From the NCBI GenBank assembly GCA_965229765.1, contig CBDDJT010000003.1, positions 1,488,001 through 1,552,000 of the forward strand: a DNA stretch of 64,000 nucleotides, read 5' to 3'. Origin of the DNA: ASV31 sp965229765 (GTDB taxonomy: Bacteria > Pseudomonadota > Alphaproteobacteria > Rhodobacterales > Rhodobacteraceae). Under the pieces are notes generated by a model, which saw nothing but the letters and a program-made list of their open reading frames with translations, did not search any database and had not been told where the DNA came from. The translations under genes were made by a program, and so were the position numbers. Shown here in pieces: positions 16,265-25,704 of the stretch (positions within the stretch are counted from its first letter, which is position 1; the number at the start of each line of letters is the position of its first letter).

Positions 16265-17626
16265 ATGGGCATCCGGTTTCTTCTGAACGGGGAACCGCAG
16301 GACGTGACGGCACCGCCGACCGTCACGCTTCTGGACTGGCTGCGCGAGACGCGCGGCCTGACCGGCACCAAGGAAGGCTGCAACGAGGGCGACTGCGGCG
16401 CCTGCACCGTCATGGTGACCGACGCGCAAGGCGCGCGGGCGCTCAACGCCTGCATTCTCTTCCTGCCACAGCTTGACGGCAAGGCCGTCCGCACGGTCGA
16501 GGGGATCGCCGCGCCCGACGGCGCGCTGCATCCCGTCCAGCAGGCCATGGTGGATCACCACGGCAGCCAGTGCGGCTTCTGCACGCCCGGTTTCATCGTC
16601 TCGATGGCCACCGCGCATCTGAACGGGCGCACCGACCACGACGACCAGCTTGCCGGCAACCTCTGCCGCTGCACCGGCTACGCCCCCATCGTCCGCGCGG
16701 CCGAGACCGCCGCGTCCGCGCCCGTGCCCGACTGGCTGCGCGACACGGCCCCCGATGCGGGCGACCCGCCCGGTGTCCACCGCTTCACCCGCGCCGACGA
16801 CCTTGCCGAATGGTATGCCGCAAACCCCGCCGCAACGCTGGTCGCGGGCGCCACCGACGTGGGCCTCTGGGTGACCAAGGGCCTGCGCGACCTCGCCCCC
16901 GTCGCCTTCATCTCCGGCGTCGAGGACCTGCGCGGCGTCAACATCACCGACACCCGCGTCCTGATCGGCGCCACGACTCCCATGACAGAGGTGATGGAGG
17001 CGCTCGCCCCCCTGCACCCCGATTACGCCGAGATGATCCGCCGCTATGGCTCGGTCCAGGTGCGCAACGCCGCCACCATCGGCGGCAACATCGCCAACGG
17101 CTCGCCCATCGGGGACAACCCGCCTGCGCTGATCGCGCTGGGCGCCACCCTGCACCTGCGTCAGGGCGACGATTTCCGCGAACTGCCGCTGGAAGACTTC
17201 TTTCTCGACTACGGGCGACAGGACCGCCGCCCCGGCGAATTCGTCGAAGGCATCAGCTTTGCCCGCCAGCCCGACCGCCTGCGCTGCTTCAAGCTGTCCA
17301 AGCGCTTTGACCAGGACATTTCCGCCGTCTGCGGCGCCTTCAACATCACCGTCGAGGGCGGCCGCGTCACCGCCGCGCGCATCGCCTTCGGCGGCATGGC
17401 CGGCACGCCGAAACGCGCCGGCGCCGTCGAGGCCGCGATCACCGGCCAGCCCTGGGAGATCGAGACGATCGACGCCGCATGGGACGCGTGGGAGACCGAT
17501 TTCCAGCCGCTCAGCGACATGCGCGCCTCGGCCGCCTACCGGCTCGAGGCCGCGCGCAACATGCTGACCCGCTGCTTCCTCGAAGACATGGGCGCCGACA
17601 CCCGCGTCCTGAAGGTGGCGCCATGA
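16265..17626 (+). CDS. xdhA: Xanthine dehydrogenase small subunit (FeS/FAD)
   Basis: XdhA carries the two 2Fe-2S clusters and FAD that take electrons from the molybdenum site and pass them to NAD+. In this 453-aa protein all eight cluster Cys are visible: C39, C44, C47 and C63 for the plant-ferredoxin-type cluster, and C103, C106, C134 and C136 (CGFC, CRCTGY) for the second. The FAD-binding domain follows from about residue 170 (NAATIGGNIANGSPIGDNPP). It overlaps xdhB by ATGA. First gene of a purine oxidation and uptake operon; no clear promoter boxes were found upstream. Confidence 0.97.
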   Translation: MGIRFLLNGEPQDVTAPPTVTLLDWLRETRGLTGTKEGCNEGDCGACTVMVTDAQGARALNACILFLPQLDGKAVRTVEGIAAPDGALHPVQQAMVDHHGSQCGFCTPGFIVSMATAHLNGRTDHDDQLAGNLCRCTGYAPIVRAAETAASAPVPDWLRDTAPDAGDPPGVHRFTRADDLAEWYAANPAATLVAGATDVGLWVTKGLRDLAPVAFISGVEDLRGVNITDTRVLIGATTPMTEVMEALAPLHPDYAEMIRRYGSVQVRNAATIGGNIANGSPIGDNPPALIALGATLHLRQGDDFRELPLEDFFLDYGRQDRRPGEFVEGISFARQPDRLRCFKLSKRFDQDISAVCGAFNITVEGGRVTAARIAFGGMAGTPKRAGAVEAAITGQPWEIETIDAAWDAWETDFQPLSDMRASAAYRLEAARNMLTRCFLEDMGADTRVLKVAP

Positions 17627-19923
17627 GCGTCGCCAGACCCCTTCCCCACGACGCCGCCACGCTGCATGTCACGGGCCGCGCCCGCTATGTCGATGACATC
17701 CCCGCGCCCATGGGCACCCTGTCGCTGGCCTTCGGGCTGTCGGACACCGCCCACGGCCGCATCGTGCAACTGGATCTGGACGCCGTGCGCGCCGCCCCCG
17801 GCGTGGTCGACGTCTTCACCGCCGCCGATCTGCCGCACACCAACGACGTCTCGCCCGCCGCCCATGACGAACCGCTTCTGGCGGACGGCACGGTACATTA
17901 CGCGGGCCAGCCGATCTTCTGCGTGGTGGCCGACAGCCACCTGGCCGCCCGCCGCGCCGCCCGCCGCGCCGTCACCGTCATCGAACCCCTGCCCGCGATC
18001 CTGTCCATCGAGGACGCGCTGGCCGCCGACAGCCGGTTCGAGGACGGCCCCCTGACCTGGACAAAGGGCGACGTCGACGCCGCCCTCTCGCACGCCCCCC
18101 GCGTCCTGCAAGGCCGGATAGAGATGGGCGGGCAGGAACATTTCTACCTCGAAGGGCAGGCCGCCTTTGCCCTGCCGCAGGAAAACGGCGACATGCTGGT
18201 CCACGCCTCGTCCCAGCACCCGACCGAGATCCAGCACAAGGTGGCCGAGGCACTGGGCCTGCCCATGCACGGCGTCCGGGTCGAGGTGCGGCGCATGGGC
18301 GGCGGCTTTGGCGGCAAGGAAAGCCAGGGCAACGCGCTGGCCGTCGCCTGCGCCATCGCCGCGATGCGCACCGGGCGGCCCTGCCGGATGCGCTATGACC
18401 GCGACGACGACATGACCATCACCGGCAAGCGGCACGATTTCCGCATCGACTACCGCGTCGGATATGACGACGCCGGGCGCATGATGGCGGTGGACTTCAC
18501 CCAGTACACCCGCTGCGGCTGGGCGCAGGACCTGTCGCTGGCCATCGCCGACCGCGCCATGCTGCACGCCGACAGTTCGTATCACCTGACCGACGCGCGC
18601 ATCACCAGCCACCGGCTGAAGACGAACACCCAGTCCGCCACCGCCTATCGCGGCTTCGGCGGGCCGCAGGGGATGCTGGCGATGGAACGGGTGGTCGACC
18701 AGATCGCCCATGCGCTGGGCCGCGACCCGCTGGACGTGCGGCGCGCCAATTTCTACGCGGCAGAGGGCGCGCCGGGCTTTCCCCAGACCACGCCCTATCA
18801 CATGCCGGTCGAGGATTTCGTGCTCGACCGGATCGTCGACGAACTGGCCGAGACCTCCGGCTACCACGCCCGCCGCGCCGCCATCGCCGACTGGAACGCG
18901 ACGAACCCGCTTCTCAAGAAGGGGATCGCGCTGACGCCGGTGAAATTCGGCATCTCCTTCACGCTGACCCACCTGAACCAGGCCGGCGCGCTGGTGCATG
19001 TCTATCAGGACGGCTCCATCGCGATGAACCACGGCGGCACGGAAATGGGCCAGGGCCTGTTCCAGAAGGTCGCGCAGGTGGCCGCCACCCGCTTCGGCGT
19101 GCCCGTGGAAACGGTGCGCATCACCGCCACCGACACCGCCAAGGTGCCCAACACGTCGGCCACCGCGGCTTCGTCGGGGTCCGACCTGAACGGCATGGCG
19201 GTCAAGGCCGCCTGCGACACCATCCGCGACCGCATGGCCGCGCATCTTGCGTCCGAACATCAGGCCGACCCCGCCACCGTCCGTTTCGCCGACGGCATGG
19301 TGCATGTGGGCGGCGAAAGCCTGACATTCGCCGAAGCCGCCTGGCGCTGCTACACCGCCCGCGTCAGCCTGTCCGCCACCGGCTTCTACAAGACGCCGGG
19401 GATCGAATGGGACCGCATCCGCGGCACCGGGCGCCCGTTCTTCTACTTCGCCTATGGCGCCGCCGTGACAGAGGTGGTGATCGACACGCTGTCGGGCGAG
19501 AACCGTATCCTGCGCACCGACATCCTGCACGACGCGGGCGCCTCGCTGAACCCGGCGCTCGATATCGGTCAGGTCGAGGGCGGCTACGTGCAGGGCGCGG
19601 GCTGGCTGACGACAGAGGAACTGGTGTGGGACGACAAGGGCCGCCTGCGCACGCACGCGCCCTCCACCTACAAGATCCCCGCCTGTTCCGACCGGCCCCC
19701 GGTCTTCAACGTCGCGCTCTGGTCGCAGGGGCACAACCGCGCGGACACCATCTATCGCTCCAAGGCCGTTGGAGAGCCGCCCTTCATGCTGGGCATCTCG
19801 GCCTTCCTTGCGCTGTCGGACGCCATCGCCGCCTGCGGCCCATCCTATCCCGCGCTCGACGCCCCCGCCACGCCGGAACGCGTGCTGATGTCTGTCATTC
19901 GCCAGAGGGACGCAGGGGGATGA
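17623..19923 (+). CDS. xdhB: Xanthine dehydrogenase molybdopterin-binding subunit
   Basis: The 766-aa large subunit binds the molybdenum cofactor and hydroxylates hypoxanthine and xanthine to uric acid. Landmarks are GRARYVDDIPAP at the N-terminus, the Moco segment GGGFGGKESQ, the RGFGGPQ stretch, and the catalytic glutamate E718 in KAVGEPPFMLG near the end. The start overlaps the xdhA stop (ATGA), and its own stop overlaps the xdhC start in the same way. The size is typical of bacterial XdhB, without fusion to XdhA. Confidence 0.97.
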   Translation: MSVARPLPHDAATLHVTGRARYVDDIPAPMGTLSLAFGLSDTAHGRIVQLDLDAVRAAPGVVDVFTAADLPHTNDVSPAAHDEPLLADGTVHYAGQPIFCVVADSHLAARRAARRAVTVIEPLPAILSIEDALAADSRFEDGPLTWTKGDVDAALSHAPRVLQGRIEMGGQEHFYLEGQAAFALPQENGDMLVHASSQHPTEIQHKVAEALGLPMHGVRVEVRRMGGGFGGKESQGNALAVACAIAAMRTGRPCRMRYDRDDDMTITGKRHDFRIDYRVGYDDAGRMMAVDFTQYTRCGWAQDLSLAIADRAMLHADSSYHLTDARITSHRLKTNTQSATAYRGFGGPQGMLAMERVVDQIAHALGRDPLDVRRANFYAAEGAPGFPQTTPYHMPVEDFVLDRIVDELAETSGYHARRAAIADWNATNPLLKKGIALTPVKFGISFTLTHLNQAGALVHVYQDGSIAMNHGGTEMGQGLFQKVAQVAATRFGVPVETVRITATDTAKVPNTSATAASSGSDLNGMAVKAACDTIRDRMAAHLASEHQADPATVRFADGMVHVGGESLTFAEAAWRCYTARVSLSATGFYKTPGIEWDRIRGTGRPFFYFAYGAAVTEVVIDTLSGENRILRTDILHDAGASLNPALDIGQVEGGYVQGAGWLTTEELVWDDKGRLRTHAPSTYKIPACSDRPPVFNVALWSQGHNRADTIYRSKAVGEPPFMLGISAFLALSDAIAACGPSYPALDAPATPERVLMSVIRQRDAGG

Positions 19924-20861
19924 GCGTCGATCTGGCCGACCTGCAAAAGGCCGTCGCCCGCCACGGCAGCGTCGCCCGCGTCGTGGTGGCCGATGTGCGC
20001 GGCTCCGCCCCGCGAGAGCCGGGCGCGGCGATGCTCGTATGGGCCGCTGGCCAGTCCGGCACCATCGGCGGCGGCGCGCTGGAGTATCAGGCCGCCGCCG
20101 ACGCCCGCCGCGCGCTGGCGACCGGCGCCACCACCGTCACCCGCCACCCCCTTGGCCCTGCGCTGGGGCAGTGCTGCGGCGGCGCCGTCACGCTGGTGAC
20201 AGAGGTGCTGGACGCCGCCGCGCTTTCCACCCTCGACGGCCCCGTCTGGATGCGCCGGGTGCAGGGCACGGGCGACGTGCCCCTGCCGCTCCGCCGCGCG
20301 GCCGCCACCGCCCGCAACGCCGGGCTGCCCGCCGCCGTCCGCCTGCTCTCGGGCTGGCTGATCGAGCCTGTGGCCAGTCCCCGCCGCCCGGTCTGGATCT
20401 ACGGCGCCGGCCATGTGGGCGCCGCCATCGCCGGCGTGCTGTCCCCCCTGCCCGATTTCGACGTCACGCTGATCGACACCGACCGCCGACGTTTTGCCGA
20501 CGTGATGCCGACGCGATGCAGCACCCTGATTTCGGCCAATCCCGCAGACGCCGTGGGGTATGCCCCGGACAACGCCGAGCACCTGATCCTCACCTATTCC
20601 CACGCCTTCGACCTCGAGATCTGCCACCGCATCCTGCAACGCGGCTTCGCCTTCGCGGGCCTTATCGGGTCCGACACCAAATGGGCCCGCTTCCGCAGCC
20701 GCCTGCGGGATCTGGGCCACAGCGACGCCCAGATTTCGCGCATTCGCTGCCCGATCGGGCAGAAATCGCTGGGCAAACACCCGCAAGCCATTGCGATTGG
20801 CGTCGCGACCGACCTACTGTCGCCCGCAGTGCGTGCGTTTGGGGTAGAGGTGATGGGGTGA
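19920..20861 (+). CDS. xdhC: Xanthine dehydrogenase maturation factor
   Basis: XdhC binds molybdenum cofactor, has it sulfurated, and inserts it into XdhB. The 313-aa protein has the XdhC/CoxI N-terminal domain (RGSAPREPGAAMLVW, IGGGALEYQA, GPALGQCCGG) and a C-terminal Rossmann-like domain with IYGAGHVGAAIA near residue 160. The order xdhA-B-C is the classic one. It overlaps both neighbours by 4 bp, and its stop overlaps the GTG start of the ABC ATPase. Confidence 0.95.
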   Translation: MSVDLADLQKAVARHGSVARVVVADVRGSAPREPGAAMLVWAAGQSGTIGGGALEYQAAADARRALATGATTVTRHPLGPALGQCCGGAVTLVTEVLDAAALSTLDGPVWMRRVQGTGDVPLPLRRAAATARNAGLPAAVRLLSGWLIEPVASPRRPVWIYGAGHVGAAIAGVLSPLPDFDVTLIDTDRRRFADVMPTRCSTLISANPADAVGYAPDNAEHLILTYSHAFDLEICHRILQRGFAFAGLIGSDTKWARFRSRLRDLGHSDAQISRIRCPIGQKSLGKHPQAIAIGVATDLLSPAVRAFGVEVMG

Positions 20862-22384
20862 CGACGCCCGACCTGCTGACGATCGAGGGCCTGACCAAGG
20901 CCTATCCCGGCGTGATCGCCAACCAGGACGTGTCCTTCACGATCCGCCCCGGCGAAGTCCATGCCCTGCTTGGAGAAAACGGCGCCGGCAAGTCCACGCT
21001 GGTCAAGATGGTCTATGGCCTCGTGCGCCCCGACAGCGGCCGGATGACGCTGCGCGGCACCCCCTACGAGCCCGCCTCGCCCCATGCCGCCCGCGCCTCG
21101 GGCGTGGCGATGGTGTTTCAGCACTTCTCGCTTTTCGACGCCCTCGACGTGGCCGAGAACGTTGCGCTCGGCATGGAAAACCCGCCGCCCCGCCGCACGC
21201 TGGCCAGCCGCATCCGCGAGGTATCAGAGACCTACGGCCTGCCGCTCGACCCTGCGCGGCTGGTGGGCGACCTGTCCGCCGGCGAACGCCAGCGGGTCGA
21301 GATCATCCGCTGCCTGCTGCAGGACCCCAAGCTTCTCATCATGGACGAACCCACCAGCGTCCTGACCCCGCAAGAGGTTGAAATCCTTTTCGAAACCCTG
21401 CGCAAGCTGTCGGCCGAGGGCACCGCGATCCTTTACATCAGCCACAAGCTGGAAGAGATCCGCGCGCTTTGCGACCGCGCCACGATCCTGCGGCTGGGCA
21501 AGGTGGTGGCAAGCTGCACGCCGCGAGATAAGTCCGCGCGCGACCTTGCCGAATTGATGGTCGGCCAGACCCTCAGCGCGCCGACCCGCGAAAAGGGGGC
21601 CGAGGGCGAGGTGGTGCTGGACATCGCCGCACTGTCCGTCGCCTCGCCCAACCCGTTCGGGACATCGCTGAAGAACGTCACGCTTCAGGTCCGCGAGGGC
21701 GAAGTCGTTGGAATCGGCGGCGTCGCCGGCAACGGGCAGGACGAGCTTCTTGCCGCCCTTTCGGGTGAAACCCACGCACCGCGCGAGGCGGTCAAGCTGC
21801 GCGGCCAGCCCATCGGCCATCTCGGCCCCAACGCCCGCCGCCGCCTTGGCCTGCTGGCCGCGCCCGAGGAACGACTGGGTCATGCAGCCGCCCCGGACAT
21901 GAGCCTGACGGAAAACGCCCTGCTCACCGGTGCGATCCGCGAGGATCTGGTCAGCGGCGGCTTCCTGAAATGGCCTGCGGCCCAAGGATTCGCCGAAAGG
22001 ATCATCGCCCGCTTCGACGTCCGCACCCCCGGCCCGGGTCAGGCCGCGCGCGCGCTGTCCGGCGGCAACCTGCAGAAGTTCGTCATCGGGCGGGAAATCC
22101 TGCAACGCCCCGACGTGCTGGTGGTGAACCAGCCCACATGGGGCGTCGATGCCGCCGCCGCCGCCGCGATCCGCCAGGCGCTGCTGGACCTTGCCGCCAA
22201 TGGCGCGGCGGTCATCGTCATCAGCCAGGATCTCGACGAGCTGATGGAGATCTGCGACCGCTTTGCCGCCCTGAACGAGGGCCGCCTGACCGCCACGCGC
22301 CCGGCCGCCGGGCTGACCGTGGACCAGATCGGCCTGATGATGGGCGGCGCCCATGACATGGAGGTCGCGCATGTGGCCGAATGA
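20858..22384 (+). CDS. Nucleoside/purine ABC transporter, double ATP-binding protein
   Basis: A 508-aa ATPase with two ABC modules, as in the RbsA/BMP-type nucleoside importers. The first module is complete: Walker A GENGAGKST (39-47), signature LSAGERQRVEI, Walker B LLIMDEPTSVL. The second has a degenerate P-loop (GVAGNGQDELL) but an intact signature LSGGNLQKFVIGREI, the usual pattern in this family. The start is a GTG overlapping the xdhC stop by GTGA; no ATG is closer. Its coupling to xdhC suggests uptake of purine nucleosides or bases that feed xanthine dehydrogenase. Confidence 0.93.
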   Translation: MTTPDLLTIEGLTKAYPGVIANQDVSFTIRPGEVHALLGENGAGKSTLVKMVYGLVRPDSGRMTLRGTPYEPASPHAARASGVAMVFQHFSLFDALDVAENVALGMENPPPRRTLASRIREVSETYGLPLDPARLVGDLSAGERQRVEIIRCLLQDPKLLIMDEPTSVLTPQEVEILFETLRKLSAEGTAILYISHKLEEIRALCDRATILRLGKVVASCTPRDKSARDLAELMVGQTLSAPTREKGAEGEVVLDIAALSVASPNPFGTSLKNVTLQVREGEVVGIGGVAGNGQDELLAALSGETHAPREAVKLRGQPIGHLGPNARRRLGLLAAPEERLGHAAAPDMSLTENALLTGAIREDLVSGGFLKWPAAQGFAERIIARFDVRTPGPGQAARALSGGNLQKFVIGREILQRPDVLVVNQPTWGVDAAAAAAIRQALLDLAANGAAVIVISQDLDELMEICDRFAALNEGRLTATRPAAGLTVDQIGLMMGGAHDMEVAHVAE

Positions 22385-22402
22385 TCGCCACGGGGCAACG
22401 CC

Positions 22403-23485
22403 ATGATCCGGCTGGAGAAACGCCCCAACCCCTCGCGCGCGTGGTCGCTGTCCACGCCGCTGATGGCCGTGGTGCTGACGATGATCGCAGGCGCGATCCT
22501 GTTCGCCATGCTGGGCAAGGACCCGCTGGCCGCGATCCGCACGATCTTCTGGGACCCGCTTTTCGGCGCCTTCGCCAGCTACACCCGCGCGCAACTTCTC
22601 ATAAAGGCCGGGCCGCTGATCCTGATCGCCGTGGGCCTTTCGCTGGGCTTCAAGGCAGGTCTGTGGAACATCGGCGCGGAAGGCCAGTACATCATGGGCG
22701 CCATCTTTGGCGCCGCGGTCGGGTTGGCGTTTTACCCGGCAGAGGGCTGGTACATTTTTCCGCTGATGGTGCTGGCGGGTGCCTTCGGCGGCTGGATCTG
22801 GGCCATGATCCCCGCGGTCCTGCGCGTGCGCTTCGGCACAAATGAAATCCTCGTGTCGCTGATGCTGGTCTACGTGGCCGAGGCGATCCTTGCCAAGATG
22901 GCCACCGGCCCGCTGCGCAACCCAGAGGGGATGGGCTTTCCCGGGTCGCGCAACCTGTCGCAATACCCCGCGGCATCCAACCCCGAGCTGTGGTCGGGCA
23001 CCGGTATCCACTGGGGGGTGCTGGCCGCGCTTTTCGCGGTGGTTTTCGCCTACATCCTTTTTGCCCGCCACATGCTGGGCTTCCAGATCCGGCTGGCGGG
23101 CTCTGCCCCGGACGCCGCGCGCTTTTCGGGCGTGAGGCCGGGGCGGCTGATCCTGATCTGCCTTGGCATCTCGGGCACGCTGGCGGGGCTTGCCGGCATG
23201 TTCGAGGTGACGGGCCCCGCGGGCCAGATCTCGATCGACTTCAACGTGGGCTACGGGTTCACCGCGATCATCGTGGCCTTCCTCGGGCGCCTGCATCCGG
23301 TGGGCATCCTGCTGGCGGGGCTTCTGATGGCGCTGACCTATATCGGGGGCGAGCTTGCGCAGCTTCAACTGGGCCTGCCCTCTGCGGCGATCCAGCTGTT
23401 TCAGGGGATGCTGCTGTTCTTCCTTCTGGCGGTGGACGTACTGACGAACTACCGCATCCGCTTCGGCGCGCAAAAGGTGGCCTGA
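22403..23485 (+). CDS. Nucleoside ABC transporter permease, first subunit
   Basis: A 360-aa membrane protein of the branched-chain/BMP-type permease family. The hallmark SLGFKAGLWNIGAEGQYIMG and RVRFGTNEILVSLML segments are present, with eight or more hydrophobic stretches. It forms the channel with the next gene; its stop overlaps that gene's ATG (TGATG). Confidence 0.93.
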   Translation: MIRLEKRPNPSRAWSLSTPLMAVVLTMIAGAILFAMLGKDPLAAIRTIFWDPLFGAFASYTRAQLLIKAGPLILIAVGLSLGFKAGLWNIGAEGQYIMGAIFGAAVGLAFYPAEGWYIFPLMVLAGAFGGWIWAMIPAVLRVRFGTNEILVSLMLVYVAEAILAKMATGPLRNPEGMGFPGSRNLSQYPAASNPELWSGTGIHWGVLAALFAVVFAYILFARHMLGFQIRLAGSAPDAARFSGVRPGRLILICLGISGTLAGLAGMFEVTGPAGQISIDFNVGYGFTAIIVAFLGRLHPVGILLAGLLMALTYIGGELAQLQLGLPSAAIQLFQGMLLFFLLAVDVLTNYRIRFGAQKVA

Positions 23486-24417
23486 TGGATCTTTCGGCGA
23501 TCAATCCCATCCTTCTGCTGGCCTCTGTCATGGTCAGCGCCACGCCCATCCTGCTGGCCGCGGTCGGAGAGCTCGTGGTGGAGCGTGCGGGCGTGCTGAA
23601 CCTGGGTGTCGAGGGCATGATGGTCACCGGCGCCGTCACAGGCTTCGTCGTGGCCGTCGCCACGGCCTCTCCTTTTCTGGGGTTTGTCGGCGCCGCGCTG
23701 GGCGGCGGCGTGCTGGCTCTTGTCTTCGCCTTCCTGACGCAGTTCCTGCTGTCCAACCAGGTGGCGACTGGGCTGGCGCTGACCCTTTTCGGGCTGGGCT
23801 TTGCCGCGCTCTTGGGCGAGGGCTACGTGGGCGTGCTGGCCCCGTCCACAGGAAAGCTGGCGATCCCGCTTCTGTCCGATATCCCGATCCTGGGCCCGAT
23901 CCTGTTCCGTCACGATCCCATCGTCTACCTGTCGCTTTTCATCTGCCTTGTCGTCTGGCTGGTGCTGACGCGCACCCGCGCCGGGCTGATCCTGCGCGCG
24001 GTGGGTGAAAACCACGAGGCCGCCCACGCGCTGGGCTATTCGGTCATCGGTGTGCGCTGTGCCGCCATCGCCTTTGGCGGCATGTGCGCGGGACTGGGCG
24101 GGGCCTATCTCAGCCTCGTGCGCGTGCCCACCTACACAGAGGACGTGACCGCCGGCGCCGGCTGGATCGCGCTTGCGATCGTCGTCTTCGCCAGCTGGCG
24201 GCCCGGGCGGCTTGTCATCGGTGCCTATCTTTTCGGCGGTCTGGGCGTTTTGCAGCTCAACCTGCAACCTGCGAACGTGCCGATACCGGTCGAATGGCTG
24301 ACCATGGCGCCCTATCTTGTGACCATCATCGCGCTGGTTATTCTGTCCGCCGGCCGCAGCCGGGCGGCCGCCGGGGCACCCGGCTCGCTCGGAAAACCTT
24401 TCCACGCCTCCAGCTGA
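23485..24417 (+). CDS. Nucleoside ABC transporter permease, second subunit
   Basis: A 310-aa permease partner with GELVVERAGVLNLGVEGMM and RAVGENHEAAHALGYSV, both hallmarks of this family's second permease. About eight membrane segments are visible. Start at the ATG overlapping the upstream stop. A tight hairpin follows before the binding-protein gene, which may tune how much of the permease versus binding protein is made. Confidence 0.93.
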   Translation: MDLSAINPILLLASVMVSATPILLAAVGELVVERAGVLNLGVEGMMVTGAVTGFVVAVATASPFLGFVGAALGGGVLALVFAFLTQFLLSNQVATGLALTLFGLGFAALLGEGYVGVLAPSTGKLAIPLLSDIPILGPILFRHDPIVYLSLFICLVVWLVLTRTRAGLILRAVGENHEAAHALGYSVIGVRCAAIAFGGMCAGLGGAYLSLVRVPTYTEDVTAGAGWIALAIVVFASWRPGRLVIGAYLFGGLGVLQLNLQPANVPIPVEWLTMAPYLVTIIALVILSAGRSRAAAGAPGSLGKPFHASS

Positions 24418-24430
24418 GGCAAACCACCGC

Positions 24431-24449
24431 GCCGGGCGCCGCGCCCGGC
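24431..24449 (+). other. Intercistronic hairpin before the binding-protein gene
   Basis: GCCGGGCGC and GCGCCCGGC are perfect complements around one base, giving a stem of about 8 bp with a 3-nt loop. It lies between the permease and BMP genes, 22 bp before the BMP start. No T-run follows, so read-through is expected; such hairpins often stabilise a downstream mRNA segment. Confidence 0.55.
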
Positions 24450-24470
24450 AGATACAGGGAGACTGCCAGA

Positions 24471-25556
24471 ATGAAACGCAGAACGCTGCTCGCCACGGGC
24501 GCAACGGCCGCCGTCGCCGCCGCACTGGGTGTGCCTGCCGCGGCCCAAAGCGGGCCTTTGAAGGTCGGCTTCATCTACGTCGGCCCCATCGGGGACGGCG
24601 GATGGACCTACCAGCACGACCAGGGCCGCCTTGCCGTGGAAGAGGCCTTTGGCGACAAGGTCGAGACGATCTATCAGGAAACCGTCCCAGAGGGTGCCGA
24701 CGCCGAGCGCGCGATCACGCAGATGGTGCTTTCGGGCTGCGGCCTGATCTTCACCACCTCCTTCGGCTACATGGATCCAACGCTGAACGTCGCCAACAAG
24801 TTCCCGAACGTGAAGTTCGAGCACGCCACGGGCTACAAGCGTTCTGACAACCTGGCGACCTATGACGCGCGCTTCTACGAAGGCCGCGCGGTGATCGGCA
24901 CGATGGCCGGCCGCCTGACCAAGACCAACAAGATCGGCTATATCGCCTCGTTCCCGATCCCCGAGGTTATTCAGGGCATCAACTCGTCGTTCATGCACGC
25001 CCGCAAGGTCAACCCGGACGTCGAGATGGTGGTGATCTGGGCCTATACCTGGTTCGATCCGACGAAAGAGGCCGACGCCGCCAAGGCGATGATTGAACAG
25101 GGCGTCGACGTCATCATGCAGCACACCGACTCGACCGCGCCGCAGGCCGCCGCCAAAGAGGCGGGCAACGTCTATACCTTCGGGCAGGCGTCCGACATGG
25201 GCGCGTTCAAGCCGATGCCGCGTGTCGCTTCGATCATCGACAACTGGAACCCCTATTACATCAAGCGGGTTCAGGCGGTTCTGGACGGCACATGGGAAAG
25301 CGGCCACAGCTGGGGCGGCATGGCCGAGGGCGAGGTCGTGATCGGCGAGATCACCGATGCCGTGCCGGCAGAGGTCAAGGCAGAGGCCGAAGCAATGGTC
25401 GCCGCGATCACCGCGGGCGAATACCACCCGTTCACCGGCCCGATCATGAAGCAGGACGGCAGCGTCTTCCTTGCCGAGGGCGAAGTCGCCACCGACGAGC
25501 AACTGGTGACCATGGACTTCTACGTCGAGGGCATGGCCGGCGACATTCCGTCCTGA
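24471..25556 (+). CDS. BMP family substrate-binding lipoprotein/periplasmic protein
   Basis: A 361-aa solute-binding protein of the BMP (PnrA/Med) family, which captures purine nucleosides for ABC import. Family landmarks are KVGFIYVGPIGDGGWTYQH, IGYIASFPIPEVIQGIN, and WDPTKEAD-like FDPTKEADAAKAMIEQGVD. The N-terminus MKRRTLLATGATAAVAAALG looks like a Tat signal (RRTLLATG) cleaved near AAA/QSG; no lipobox Cys is present, so it is probably soluble in the periplasm. Last gene of the operon, followed by a terminator. Confidence 0.93.
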   Translation: MKRRTLLATGATAAVAAALGVPAAAQSGPLKVGFIYVGPIGDGGWTYQHDQGRLAVEEAFGDKVETIYQETVPEGADAERAITQMVLSGCGLIFTTSFGYMDPTLNVANKFPNVKFEHATGYKRSDNLATYDARFYEGRAVIGTMAGRLTKTNKIGYIASFPIPEVIQGINSSFMHARKVNPDVEMVVIWAYTWFDPTKEADAAKAMIEQGVDVIMQHTDSTAPQAAAKEAGNVYTFGQASDMGAFKPMPRVASIIDNWNPYYIKRVQAVLDGTWESGHSWGGMAEGEVVIGEITDAVPAEVKAEAEAMVAAITAGEYHPFTGPIMKQDGSVFLAEGEVATDEQLVTMDFYVEGMAGDIPS

Positions 25557-25582
25557 TCTCGTCTCAAGCCATACGAAACTGG

Positions 25583-25613
25583 GGGCCCGCCGTTGCGCGG
25601 GCCCTTTCCTTTT
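25583..25613 (+). terminator. Rho-independent terminator of the xdh/ABC operon
   Basis: An 8-bp GGGCCCGC/GCGGGCCC stem (25583-25590, 25597-25604) with loop CGTTGC is followed by TTTCCTTTT. It stands 27 bp after the BMP-gene stop and closes a run of seven co-directional genes. Confidence 0.85.
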
Positions 25614-25704
25614 CGCGCATCGCGGGAATCGTGCTAGTCTTTGCGGCGCCGAAACGCGACAGGCCGTGTTACGGCGCCCAGGACCCGAACGAATAGGTTT
25701 ACCC

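Noticed and set aside
17536..19734. Long minus-strand frame opposite xdhB
   Set aside because: Antisense shadow of a well-supported molybdopterin enzyme gene; composition is Gly/His/Arg-biased with no domain.
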